From contig NZ_MZGX01000029.1 in NCBI RefSeq assembly GCF_002051585.1, positions 20,847-84,846 on the forward strand: 64,000 nucleotides of DNA, in the 5' to 3' direction. The position numbers were made by a program, and so were the translations under genes. Origin of the DNA: Ruminiclostridium hungatei (lineage in GTDB: Bacteria > Bacillota > Clostridia > Acetivibrionales > DSM-1351). Shown in pieces: positions 1-8,811 of the stretch. Each line of letters opens with the position of its first letter. The first letter of the stretch is position 1. The notes below the pieces were generated by a model. The model searched no databases. It was not told the origin of the DNA and worked only from the letters and a program-made list of their open reading frames with translations.

Positions 1-3000
1 GGCGGAGATGTCGTCAAGGTCTACAATGCTCAGTCAGGCGGAAAAATGATAGGCAGCAAATCCGTTTCTTCCTCCTCCTATGATGCTACCATCACTGTGG
101 CACAACTTGGCACAGTCTCCGGAGTAATATATGTTACGGTAACAAATTCCGAGTGTGCCGAAAGCATCCGTATACCGGTTCAGTTTGAAGCCGAGCTTTC
201 TTCCGACAAGCCGGTTCCGGAATATATCACCGTTATGAACAACTCCGGAAAACCGGACACTGTAACAGTAACCGGTCTTAACCCCGGCGATATTGTAAAA
301 GTATATAACTCGGATATGAAGGGAAGCCTTTTAGGCTCAGGAACAGTACCTTCTACCGATGGCGAAGTGACTGTTTCCATTCCTCAGCTCAGCACCACCG
401 GAGGCGCAGTTTATGTATCCGTAACCAGTACCGGAAAAAATGAAAGCCTCAGAGTCAAAGCTGCTTATTCTCCCGAATCAAAATCCGGCTATATCTCTCC
501 TGCCTACATAACAGTCACCAACAATGTGGGCAAAGCAGATACCATATATATCTCCAATCTCAGTGAGGGAGATATAATCAAGGCATATGACAGGGAACTC
601 GGCGGAAACCTGCTGGGAAGTGCCACTGTACCAAAATCAGGAACAGATGCTACAATATCAGTCTCTCAACTGGGTATTGAAAGCGGTATGGTTTACATTT
701 CAGTTATAAATTCAGGCAGATTGGAAAGTACCAGAACAGGAGTGGGCTATCTTGGAGAGTCAAAATCCTCAGCCCTTGATGCCAACGCCATTACGGTATC
801 AAACAATGCCGGATCTTCGGATACCGTTTATGTTACAGGACTGCCCTCAGGAACTGTCGTACGTGTTTACAGCGCACCTGTGTCTGGCTACCTGCTCGGT
901 TCTGCAACTGTTCCGGCCTCAAGAACGGATGCCACCATCACAATCTCACAATTGGGAACTGCCTCCGGCACCATCTATGTCTCGGTAACTCAGCCGGGAG
1001 CCCAGGAAAGCGGAAGGACAAAGGCGGACTACAGCGCCGAAGGAAATTCCACAGCCCCCAATGTTAACAATATTTCCATTACAAACAATGTGGGTAAGGC
1101 TGATACGGTTTATATCAGCAACCTTACTTCCGGTGATATCGTAAGGATTTACAATGCAGCCACCCAGGGCACCATCATAGGTTCTGCCACTGTTGCGGGA
1201 ACCTCCACAGACATTACAGTCAGCATATCCCAGCTTGGAGCGGCTTCTGGCAGTGTCTATGTAACCGTAACCAATACGGGCAAGACCGAGAGCGCCCGGG
1301 TGAAGGCGGACTACAGGGCCGAAAATGTTTATTCGGGAGTAGATTCCTCAAACATAACTGTTACTAATAATGCAGGTAAAGCAGATACTGTGTATTTTAC
1401 AAGGCTTTCAGCAGGTGATATGGTAAGAGTTTATGATTCAAAATTAGGGGGTACACTTCTGGGCTCGGCAATTGTAGCAGGCGGTCTGACCGACACCACC
1501 GTCAGCATCCAGCAGTTGGGCAAGGGAGCAGGAAATGTCTACGTCACTGTTTCCAGCACGGACCAATCGGAAAGTGAGAGAGTGGAAGTGTCCTATGCCG
1601 CGGAAGCGCCCTCTGAAAAGCCCGCTCCGGAGCAAATAGTTGTTACAAACAACATTACCGGCACCGCTGATACCATACTTGTATCAGGCTTGAACCCTGA
1701 GGATGTCATAAAGGCCTATAGCGGCGCCTCTCAAGGCGTATTGCTTGGCACTGCAACAGTTCCGGCCAATGGAGTATCCGCAGTAATCACAGTTTCCCAG
1801 CTCGGCACTGCCGAAGGAAGTGTTTACATCTCCATAACCAATTCAGGCAAACTGGAAAGTCAAAGAACAGAGGCAAAATATTTGGGAGAAAGCAAATCCG
1901 TTCCTCCTGAAATTACTAATATCACAATTAACAATAATTCCGGCGCAGCCGATACTGTCAAGGTTTCCGGCCTTACGGCGGATGACCTGGTAAGAGTATA
2001 TACCGCAGCCACCGGAGGAAGCCTCCTGGGAAGCGCGGCCGTTACAACCTTTGGTTCTGAAGCTGTTGTTACAATAACACAGCTTGGTACTTTACCGGGT
2101 AAGGTATATGTTACCGTAACAAGTAAAAACAAATCAGAAAGCGTCAGGGTGGAAGCCTCTTATGACAGCGAGCCCGTAACTTCTCCTGTAAGCAGCAGCA
2201 ATATTGCGGTTGCAAACAATGCAGGAGTATCGGATACCGTTCAGGTAACCGGTTTGACCCCGGGCGACCAGGTTAAAGTATATGACTCGGCGTCGGGCGG
2301 TAATCTTTTGGGCTCGTCCGCTGTTTCTCCATCAAGCACGCAGGCTGTTGTGGAAATAGCTCAGATTGGCACTACCGCAGGAAATGTATATGTTTCCATC
2401 ACAAGTGTTAATAAGTCGGAAAGCACCAGAACACCTGCTGCCTACTCCGCTGAAGCCAGATCCAAGTCCCCTGACCCGGACAAGGTATTTATTTCAAATA
2501 ACTATGGAATTGCAAGCACCGTAACCGTTGGAGGTCTGAAAGAAAACGACGTGGTCGGGGTATATAGTGCAGAAGCAGGAGGAAGCCTGCTTGGAAGCGG
2601 AACGGTAGCCACATACGGTTCAGAGATTACCCTATCCGTTTCCCGGCTGGGTGATACAGAAGGAACAGTATATATTTCTGTTAAAAGCCCAGGTATGCTG
2701 GAAAGCATCAGGACTCCGGTCACTTACGCTGCGAAACCTGCCTCGGCTGCCCCTGAAAGCTCAAATATTGAGATTTATAACAATGTAGGTATCCCTGATG
2801 AAATAATTGTAAGTGGTATGGAGCCAAATGCAGTCATTAAGGTCTATAGCCTGGCAGCCGGAGGAAGTCCCATAGGTTCCTCCTCCGTTCCCGCAGACAG
2901 CACTGATGCAATTGTTTATATAACCCAACTGGGTACGGGCGGGGGTACGGTCTATGTATCGGTTACCACCTCCGGCAAGACAGAGAGCCCCAGAGCGGCA

Positions 3001-4425
3001 ATTACCTATACCGAGGAAGAAGTTTCCGAGCCTTTGGCCCCTGGAAATGTTGAGGTAGTCAATAATTCAGGTATTGCTGACACTGTGACTGTTTCCGGCT
3101 TGCAGCCCTATGATGTGATACGTATTTACAACGCGGCCACAGGCGGCACACGGCTTGCTCTTCTGACTGCGGATAGTAACGGGGTCGTGGCAACTGCCAA
3201 CATCTCACAGCTTGGTACAGGTTCCGGCAGTATATATGTGACTGTTACAAACTACGGCAAGAGCGAAAGCAAACGGATACAGGTGCAGTACGAAGCCGAA
3301 TCGGTTGCGCCGCTTTCCTCCAATATTTCAATAGTAAACAATGCAGGTATGGCCGACACAATAACTGTCAAGGGTTTGAACGAAAACGATGTGGTCAAGG
3401 TGTATGACGCAGCTTCCAACGGCAACCTCATAGGCTCGGAAACCGTACTCCCGGGCAGCAGCAGGGTTACCATATCCGTGACCCAGTTGACAGCCGCAGC
3501 AGGTAAGGTATATGTTTCCGTCAGTAATTACGGAAGGGCTGAAAGCAGCCTGACCAAGGCCGCCTATATTGCTGAGACCAGTACGGTTGCTCCGTACATA
3601 GGAGACATTTACATTGTAAATAATGTTGATCTGGACGATACTATTACAGTTTACAATCTTAATGCAAGTGATGTGGTCAAAGTATACGACAAGGCTTCTG
3701 GAGGAAATCTTTTGGGCTATGCCACGGTTGCAGCCAATAAGACGGAGGCAACGGTATCCGTTGAAGACCTCGGTGCTGCGGCAGGAACTGTGTATATTTC
3801 AGCTATTACAAAAGGGAAGACCGAAAGTTCCAGAACAGAGGCAAGTTATGTTGCAGAGGGTAAGTCCACTGCGCCATATTCCGGCAATATCTATATAACC
3901 AATAATGTTGTACTTTCCGACACTGTTCTTATATCGGGACTGTCAGGAGGGGACAAGGTGAAGATATACGATTCCGCCTCCGGCGGAGTCCTGCTTGGCT
4001 CGGCAACTGCGGCTTCAACCGGCAACCAGGTCAAGATAACCATCAAACAGTTGGGCGAAGAGGCTGGAAGCATATATGTCTCCATAACCTCAAAGGGAAA
4101 GACCGAGAGTAAAAGAACCGAAGTGGAGTATGTTTCCGAGCAGACTACCAATGAACCCTATGCAGGTTATATCAAAGTGGTAAATAACAAGGCAGGCACC
4201 TTTGACACCATAACGGTGTCCAACCTGGCAGACGGGGATATTATCAATGTTTATTCCGCCGCCGCAGGGGGGAGCCTTCTGGGTTCAGCCACCGTGGCAT
4301 CAGGCAGTACAGCCGGTATTGTTTCAATATCCCAGCTTGGTACCGCGGCAGGCAGCGTATACGTCAGTGTTACAAGTGCCGGAAAGGCTGAAAGCAATAG
4401 GACCAAAGCTGATTATTTGTCAGAG
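1..4425 (+). repeat. In-frame tandem repeats of about 282 bp (about 15 full copies)
   Basis: Successive copies of the 94-residue module are about 282 bp apart; for example the segments beginning near 226 and 508 both encode an ITVxNN motif. The copies are clearly related in protein but well diverged in DNA, so this is an old array under coding selection rather than a recent slippage product. Confidence 0.85.
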
Positions 4426-4428
4426 TAG
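1..4428 (+). CDS. Giant tandem-repeat surface or secreted protein (5' end outside window)
   Basis: The reading frame is open at base 1, so the start lies upstream; 1475 residues are visible. They form one partial and about fifteen full copies of a repeat of roughly 94 residues. Each copy runs NNxGxADTVxVxGL, then GDxVKVY, GGxLLGSATV, QLGTxxGxVYVSVT and finally GKxESxRTxAxY. Alternating beta-strand-like segments, high Ser/Thr/Val/Gly and almost no cysteine suggest a string of beta-sandwich modules in an extracellular stalk or adhesin. No SLH, dockerin, LPXTG or membrane anchor is present at the C-terminus; the protein stops right after the last repeat. Any signal peptide, catalytic or anchoring domain would be upstream of the window. 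The family is not one I can name. Reading frame and repeat structure are certain; the surface location is inference. Confidence 0.9.
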   Translation, partial: GGDVVKVYNAQSGGKMIGSKSVSSSSYDATITVAQLGTVSGVIYVTVTNSECAESIRIPVQFEAELSSDKPVPEYITVMNNSGKPDTVTVTGLNPGDIVKVYNSDMKGSLLGSGTVPSTDGEVTVSIPQLSTTGGAVYVSVTSTGKNESLRVKAAYSPESKSGYISPAYITVTNNVGKADTIYISNLSEGDIIKAYDRELGGNLLGSATVPKSGTDATISVSQLGIESGMVYISVINSGRLESTRTGVGYLGESKSSALDANAITVSNNAGSSDTVYVTGLPSGTVVRVYSAPVSGYLLGSATVPASRTDATITISQLGTASGTIYVSVTQPGAQESGRTKADYSAEGNSTAPNVNNISITNNVGKADTVYISNLTSGDIVRIYNAATQGTIIGSATVAGTSTDITVSISQLGAASGSVYVTVTNTGKTESARVKADYRAENVYSGVDSSNITVTNNAGKADTVYFTRLSAGDMVRVYDSKLGGTLLGSAIVAGGLTDTTVSIQQLGKGAGNVYVTVSSTDQSESERVEVSYAAEAPSEKPAPEQIVVTNNITGTADTILVSGLNPEDVIKAYSGASQGVLLGTATVPANGVSAVITVSQLGTAEGSVYISITNSGKLESQRTEAKYLGESKSVPPEITNITINNNSGAADTVKVSGLTADDLVRVYTAATGGSLLGSAAVTTFGSEAVVTITQLGTLPGKVYVTVTSKNKSESVRVEASYDSEPVTSPVSSSNIAVANNAGVSDTVQVTGLTPGDQVKVYDSASGGNLLGSSAVSPSSTQAVVEIAQIGTTAGNVYVSITSVNKSESTRTPAAYSAEARSKSPDPDKVFISNNYGIASTVTVGGLKENDVVGVYSAEAGGSLLGSGTVATYGSEITLSVSRLGDTEGTVYISVKSPGMLESIRTPVTYAAKPASAAPESSNIEIYNNVGIPDEIIVSGMEPNAVIKVYSLAAGGSPIGSSSVPADSTDAIVYITQLGTGGGTVYVSVTTSGKTESPRAAITYTEEEVSEPLAPGNVEVVNNSGIADTVTVSGLQPYDVIRIYNAATGGTRLALLTADSNGVVATANISQLGTGSGSIYVTVTNYGKSESKRIQVQYEAESVAPLSSNISIVNNAGMADTITVKGLNENDVVKVYDAASNGNLIGSETVLPGSSRVTISVTQLTAAAGKVYVSVSNYGRAESSLTKAAYIAETSTVAPYIGDIYIVNNVDLDDTITVYNLNASDVVKVYDKASGGNLLGYATVAANKTEATVSVEDLGAAAGTVYISAITKGKTESSRTEASYVAEGKSTAPYSGNIYITNNVVLSDTVLISGLSGGDKVKIYDSASGGVLLGSATAASTGNQVKITIKQLGEEAGSIYVSITSKGKTESKRTEVEYVSEQTTNEPYAGYIKVVNNKAGTFDTITVSNLADGDIINVYSAAAGGSLLGSATVASGSTAGIVSISQLGTAAGSVYVSVTSAGKAESNRTKADYLSE

Positions 4429-4541
4429 TATGGTGGCAGATAACGAAAGGCTCATCATAGGAATTTTGCGGCTACTGTCAGGCGCGTGCCGGACAGGCTG
4501 TTGAAAAAACCTATGCTGGGCCTTTATTATTTGTATTTGTG

Positions 4542-4901
4542 CTAGAAACTGCTTAAAACCTCTAGAAACTGCCCTTCACTGATATAATTGCATTCCCTGT
4601 ACAAGGCTCCGTTCTTATAGAATCTTAAGTATGGAACAGAGTCATTACCCAATTCCTTCTCCTTGAAAGTTCGGAATTGATCAAAATAGTCCGCCTTGTT
4701 GTATTCAAGCTCATAGATGTCAACATTCTCTTCGATGTCCAGCCTGTAAACCCAACTTTTCATATGCTGCCACTGGGAACACCAATCCTGGGTGAGAATT
4801 AAAACGACCCTGGTGCAGGATGTGAGCATATCACTCTCAAATTCACCATTTTCAACAGCTCTCAGGGCCTGTTCTTCCTGTATCAATTTACGGTTTATCA
4901 T
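4542..4901 (-). CDS. Thioredoxin-fold protein with a single active-site cysteine
   Basis: The protein has about 119 residues. It has the layout of a thioredoxin: a strand VVLILTQDWCSQW where the usual WCxxC would sit, and later a SVPYLRFYKNG segment matching the cis-proline loop. The second active-site cysteine is replaced by tryptophan, so a normal dithiol-disulfide cycle is unlikely; a monothiol role or a binding role is possible. The ATG at 4901 was chosen because AAGGAAGG sits about 7 bases upstream; an in-frame ATG at 4907 is too close to it. There is no signal peptide, so it is probably cytoplasmic. It is the last gene of a minus-strand group after proS and tadA, 118 bases downstream of tadA. 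Fold assignment is by motif only. Confidence 0.72.
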   Translation of the reverse strand: MINRKLIQEEQALRAVENGEFESDMLTSCTRVVLILTQDWCSQWQHMKSWVYRLDIEENVDIYELEYNKADYFDQFRTFKEKELGNDSVPYLRFYKNGALYRECNYISEGQFLEVLSSF

Positions 4902-5019
4902 AAGCATGCCTTCCTTTAACAGTTATTAAAAAGTTTAGCTGAGCAGCAGCAAGTGAATTAATATAAGCGGAAATAAATATTGTTCTTCCCTTATAGCCGC
5001 AGTATTATTCCACAAAAAA

Positions 5020-5478
5020 TCACTTCTTCCTTAACTCAAGGAAAAATTTCTTCAGCAGTTCGGTGCATTGCTCATGAAGAAGCCCAATTACTACGTCAAC
5101 CCTGTGGTTGAACCGGGGTTCCCTGAAAAGATCCACAACAGACCCTGCCGCTCCTGCCCTGTTATCCATAGCCCCGATATAAAGGGTTTTTATTCTGGAC
5201 TGTATTATTGCTCCTGCACACATGGGGCATGGCTCCAGGGTAACATACATGTCACAACCCTCCAGTCTCCATGTGCCAAGCTTTTTTGCCGCTTTTTTTA
5301 TGGCCTCTATCTCCGCATGTGAGGTGACGTCCAGTTTGGCTTCTTTCCTGTTGTGCCCCCGGGATAATATTGTCCCGTCCTTGACAATTATTGCGCCAAC
5401 TGCCGCTTCTCCCTTGGAAAATGCCAGTTCTGCCTGTTTTAACGCCTTTAGCATAAATTTTTCATTACTTGTATACAT
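5020..5478 (-). CDS. tadA: tRNA-specific adenosine deaminase TadA
   Basis: This 152-residue protein has the zinc-dependent deaminase signature: H54-A-E56 as metal ligand and proton shuttle, and P-C84-P-M-C87 as the other two zinc ligands. The family converts adenosine 34 to inosine in the anticodon of tRNA-Arg(ACG), allowing decoding of several Arg codons. Length and motif spacing fit TadA rather than cytidine or guanine deaminases, although guanine deaminase is the closest alternative. A GAGG site lies about 9 bases before the ATG. It follows proS by 57 bases on the same strand, so two tRNA-function genes may be co-transcribed. Confidence 0.9.
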   Translation of the reverse strand: MYTSNEKFMLKALKQAELAFSKGEAAVGAIIVKDGTILSRGHNRKEAKLDVTSHAEIEAIKKAAKKLGTWRLEGCDMYVTLEPCPMCAGAIIQSRIKTLYIGAMDNRAGAAGSVVDLFREPRFNHRVDVVIGLLHEQCTELLKKFFLELRKK

Positions 5479-5535
5479 AAATGGAACCTCATATGAAAAG
5501 TAAATTTTCAGGGCCGCACTTTGCCGCCCTGCCAG

Positions 5536-7254
5536 TTATACCACTCCATCCAGGTAGCTTTCCAAAGCTGTAAGACTTACCCTGACTTTTATGGTCTTAT
5601 CTCTCGACACCACCTCAACCTCTCCCTGTTCAAGGTTCCTGGCGCTTACTATCAGCCTCAGCGGTACGCCGAGAAGGTCGGCGTCAGCAAACTGGATACC
5701 GGCCTGTACATCTCTGTCATCCATTATAACCTCATACCTTGCGGATAATTTTTCATAAAGCTCCAGGCCGGTCTGTCTGACCTCTTTATTTTTCTTGTTT
5801 ATCATGCAAATGTGTATCTGCCAGGGGGCCACACTTTTAGGCCATATTGGGCCATATTCATCATGGCAGGCTTCGATTATACATGCTAAAAGCCTTCCCA
5901 CCCCTATACCGTAACAGCCCATTATTGGATTTTTCAGTTTCCCGTCACTGTCTGTATAGGTCATATTCATGCTCTGTGTATATCTTGTGCCAAGCTGAAA
6001 TATGTTGCCTACTTCAATTCCGCGTTTTACAGCGAGCTTTCCTCCGCATTTCGTACAGGTATCTCCAGCATTGACTTTTGAGACTTCCACAAAGCTTTCG
6101 GGAGCGATATCCCGGTCCACTTCAATTCCGGTGAGATGATAATCCGTCTTATTGGCGCCGGTTACCATTGAGGCTTCTCCCTTCAAGGATTCGTCAAACA
6201 GCACGGTATTGTTTTCAGTATCTATGCCCTGAGTCCCGATAAAGCCAAAGCAGATTCCACTTCCGTCATTTTCCCGCTCATCATAAGGAAATACATTTGC
6301 CTTGACAACCCGCTTCAACTTAGCTTCATTTACCTGCAAATCGCCTCTTATAAATACGATAAGAGGCTTCTTGCTGTCCTCCACAGAGAACACCGCCGCC
6401 TTTATCAATTGTGAAGCCTCTACCTTCAGAAACCGGCATACCTCTTCTATGCTTTTCATATCCGGCGTATATACCTCAGCTATTTTCCGGTCGTCCCAGC
6501 TCAGGTGATTTTCGCTTTTAGCCGGATGCGGGCTTTCAGATTCTGCCACTTCCATATTGGCCCTATAGCCGCAGCTATCGCATATTACAATGGAATCTTC
6601 TCCGGATTCAGCCAGCAGCATGTATTCATGTGCTACCTTGCCGCCCATCATACCGGTATCGGAGGCAACAGAAACCACCTGTGGCAGCCCAACCCTCTTA
6701 AATATTTTGTGGTAGGCTTCATACACTTTTTCATAGTACAGCTCCAGATCCTCCTGTGTAGTATGAAAGGAATAGGCATCCTTCATGGTAAATTCCCTGA
6801 CGCGGATAAGTCCTCCCCTGGACCTTGGCTCATCCCTGAATTTAGTCTGTAGCTGGTATATCATAAAGGGATACTTGGTGTAAGTCATTGCCTCACTTCT
6901 GGCCAAATGTACCGCGGCCTCCTCGTGAGTCATCCCCAGCAGCATATCACGGCCTGACCGGTCCTTTATCCGCAGCAGTTCGCTGCCTACGCTATCAAAC
7001 CGACCGGACTCCTGCCACAGTTCAGCCGGCAGCACCACGGGGAAAAGCACCTCCTGTCCGTCAATCCTGTCCATTTCCTCTCTGATGATATTCTCAATTT
7101 TCATGGCAATCCTTTTGGCAGGCAGCAGCATGGAATATATTCCATTTGCCACCTGGCGCACATATCCGCCCCGCAATAGGTAAATATGGCTTATTATGCT
7201 TGCCTCTCCCGGCTTTTCCTTAAGTCTTTCCCCCAACAGTCTGCTTAACAGCAT
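5536..7254 (-). CDS. proS: Prolyl-tRNA synthetase (bacterial type)
   Basis: The enzyme charges tRNA-Pro with proline in the cytoplasm. All class II motifs are visible in the 572 residues: motif 1 around LPAELWQESGRF, motif 2 around FRDEPRSRGGLIRVREF and motif 3 around GCYGIGVGRLLACI. Between motifs 2 and 3 lies a YbaK-like insertion that edits Ala-tRNA-Pro, and a C-terminal anticodon-binding domain follows, which is the usual bacterial ProS plan and length. The frame can be extended to a TTG at 7272, but the ATG at 7254 has AAAGGA about 9 bases upstream and gives the usual MLLSRLLGE start. A structured leader lies upstream; no T-box motif was seen there. Confidence 0.97.
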   Translation of the reverse strand: MLLSRLLGERLKEKPGEASIISHIYLLRGGYVRQVANGIYSMLLPAKRIAMKIENIIREEMDRIDGQEVLFPVVLPAELWQESGRFDSVGSELLRIKDRSGRDMLLGMTHEEAAVHLARSEAMTYTKYPFMIYQLQTKFRDEPRSRGGLIRVREFTMKDAYSFHTTQEDLELYYEKVYEAYHKIFKRVGLPQVVSVASDTGMMGGKVAHEYMLLAESGEDSIVICDSCGYRANMEVAESESPHPAKSENHLSWDDRKIAEVYTPDMKSIEEVCRFLKVEASQLIKAAVFSVEDSKKPLIVFIRGDLQVNEAKLKRVVKANVFPYDERENDGSGICFGFIGTQGIDTENNTVLFDESLKGEASMVTGANKTDYHLTGIEVDRDIAPESFVEVSKVNAGDTCTKCGGKLAVKRGIEVGNIFQLGTRYTQSMNMTYTDSDGKLKNPIMGCYGIGVGRLLACIIEACHDEYGPIWPKSVAPWQIHICMINKKNKEVRQTGLELYEKLSARYEVIMDDRDVQAGIQFADADLLGVPLRLIVSARNLEQGEVEVVSRDKTIKVRVSLTALESYLDGVV

Positions 7255-7390
7255 TAAAATCAGTCCTTTCAAATTTTCATGATAAAATCGCCATACTTCT
7301 TGTACCCACCTGTCTGAAGCACCCTTTTTAACCCGGAAAATGGATTCCCATACACGAACAACATCCTTAAAAATTTATACTTCCCGGACA

Positions 7391-7425
7391 ATAAAAAAAT
7401 CGCTGTACATGGGCTGTACAGCGAT
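7391..7425 (-). terminator. Rho-independent terminator or attenuator upstream of proS
   Basis: Arms CGCTGTACA (7401-7409) and TGTACAGCG (7415-7423) form a 9-bp stem, extended by AT pairs, around a 5-base loop. On the minus strand the stem is followed directly by a run of T. It lies about 140 bases before proS and 215 bases after the ABC permease gene. It could end the exporter transcript, act as an attenuator for proS, or do both. Confidence 0.75.
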
Positions 7426-7640
7426 CGTATTTATTCTATCAGCACTCTGCACCGGCCCGTTTTCAAATTCTTTTGCAACTCAAGAATTGACAGCGTGAAA
7501 AGCACTTGCACCTCATGAATTTCAAGATGCAAATGCTATATTGGGCACGGGTAGCAATTAAGTTTTTCTTTTCGGCCAGATAACATAAAGTTCCTCTTTG
7601 TTGGTAATTTTATATCAGTTTACCATTGGGATAACAATAT
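7426..7640 (-). promoter_or_regulatory. Structured leader with its own promoter between the exporter and proS
   Basis: On the minus strand TTGTTA (7632-7637) and TATAAA (7609-7614) are spaced by 17 bases, a good sigma-A promoter. After it come a GAGG site and a 16-codon frame (7536-7586). Two hairpins follow: GCATTTGCA pairing with TGCAAGTGC across 7506-7540, and AATTCTT with AAGAATT near 7466-7490. The terminator at 7391-7425 comes next. The promoter-to-terminator order is that of an attenuated leader for proS. Function is inferred. Confidence 0.45.
7536..7586 (-). CDS. Possible 16-residue leader peptide
   Basis: An ATG at 7586 follows GAGG by about 6 bases and opens a frame of 16 codons ending NCYPCPI before TAG. 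Two of the last five residues are proline, which would fit a leader peptide sensing prolyl-tRNA supply for the downstream proS. Two prolines are weak statistical support and no homologue is known to me, so the frame may be chance. Confidence 0.3.
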   Translation of the reverse strand: MLSGRKEKLNCYPCPI

Positions 7641-7641
7641 A

Positions 7642-8811
7642 TCAAGTACCTTTTAGCTGCTTTCTTTTGCTCAGTACAAGAGTTACGGATATCAGCGCCA
7701 CGGCGAAGCCCAGTTCAATCAGCATATATGACACTACCGGCCCTATATTTTCCATATTGAAGTTTGTCAAAGCTCCGATGGCCTTATTTGCCCTGATATA
7801 CCAGTAGGTGGGTAAAAACTTCGCTATGGCAAGAACATTTTCACTCAGCATCTCCTGGGGAACGAACACCCCCGTCAGAAAACACATGCCCAGAGACACT
7901 ACATTTGAAATTCCCGACTGGGCATTTCTGCTTTTTATCAATACTCCAATCAGAAAGCTCATGCTCAGGATGGTTATGGTCAACACCAGCGAATTTATGC
8001 AGAAGTACACGGAATTCAAGTTGAACATATCCTGCCTGTAAAGAAGCAAACTCAATATCACCAGCATGGCCCAGCATGAGACGGAGAAAACGATATTCCC
8101 GAGAAGTATCTGTGAATTTACCGAAATATTGCTTACGGGAGAACAGAGGTTTCTTCTTCTCAGCCTGATATCATTAAACACCAGCATAATGGAGCTTACA
8201 CCCAGTATTATAATATTTATGAGAATATATGGCATATAGTTGTAAAAATATACAATAGCACTGGTATGGGCGGTGTTCTTTCCTGCCGACTTAAGTATCA
8301 CTTCGGTTTCCAACTCAAGGTCCTTTTTTATCTGGCCCACCAGTTCCTCCTGGGATATCTCTTTGCTGTTGTTGACATACAGCCTGGCAGTATTAAAGTA
8401 TTTATTTATCAGTATATCCGTATATATACTGCTTACACTGCCTGAAACAACGGTTTTGTCCACAGTTACAGTTTTTCCTGTCATAAAGTTCTTTGTAAAA
8501 CCTTCAGGAATTCTGAGAATATACTCGGCATCTCTGAAGAACAGGGCATCCTGAAGCTTGTCGGTTCTGTTCTCTATATCCACGTAGGTGGAGTGCCCCC
8601 CCAGGTAGTCCTTCAAGCCCTGTATCAATGCTGAGGGTTCACCCTCATTAATAAATGCCACTCTGGTTTTTGACTGGGTGAAGGTATCTGCGTTGTTACT
8701 GTTGCCAATATAGGAGAATACTATTGATAAGGCCAGAAATACCACAATGTATATGGAAAGCGGCAAGCTCAGCTTTTTGATGATTTTAAAATAAGTCTTA
8801 AATATTATCAT
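7642..8811 (-). CDS. ABC-2 type transporter permease (second subunit)
   Basis: This 389-residue membrane protein has one N-terminal helix (about residues 14-34), a long extracytoplasmic stretch of about 150 residues, and a cluster of five or six C-terminal helices. That is the standard topology of the ABC-2/YhgE-like permeases used for export of lipids, antibiotics or polymers. AGGAGG precedes the ATG by 7 bases. The start overlaps the end of the preceding permease gene by 14 bases, indicating translational coupling. The two permeases are likely a heterodimer with the ATPase encoded upstream. The substrate cannot be told from sequence. Confidence 0.88.
   Translation of the reverse strand: MIIFKTYFKIIKKLSLPLSIYIVVFLALSIVFSYIGNSNNADTFTQSKTRVAFINEGEPSALIQGLKDYLGGHSTYVDIENRTDKLQDALFFRDAEYILRIPEGFTKNFMTGKTVTVDKTVVSGSVSSIYTDILINKYFNTARLYVNNSKEISQEELVGQIKKDLELETEVILKSAGKNTAHTSAIVYFYNYMPYILINIIILGVSSIMLVFNDIRLRRRNLCSPVSNISVNSQILLGNIVFSVSCWAMLVILSLLLYRQDMFNLNSVYFCINSLVLTITILSMSFLIGVLIKSRNAQSGISNVVSLGMCFLTGVFVPQEMLSENVLAIAKFLPTYWYIRANKAIGALTNFNMENIGPVVSYMLIELGFAVALISVTLVLSKRKQLKGT

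Noticed and set aside
1..4428. Short frames in other phases inside the repeat-protein gene
   Set aside because: They recur with the repeat period and have no translation signals; they are shadows of the coding frame.
7255..7441. A T-box leader for proS
   Set aside because: The minus strand has a GGTGGGTAC segment near the gene, but it lacks the GGTACCGCG core and is not followed by a terminator.
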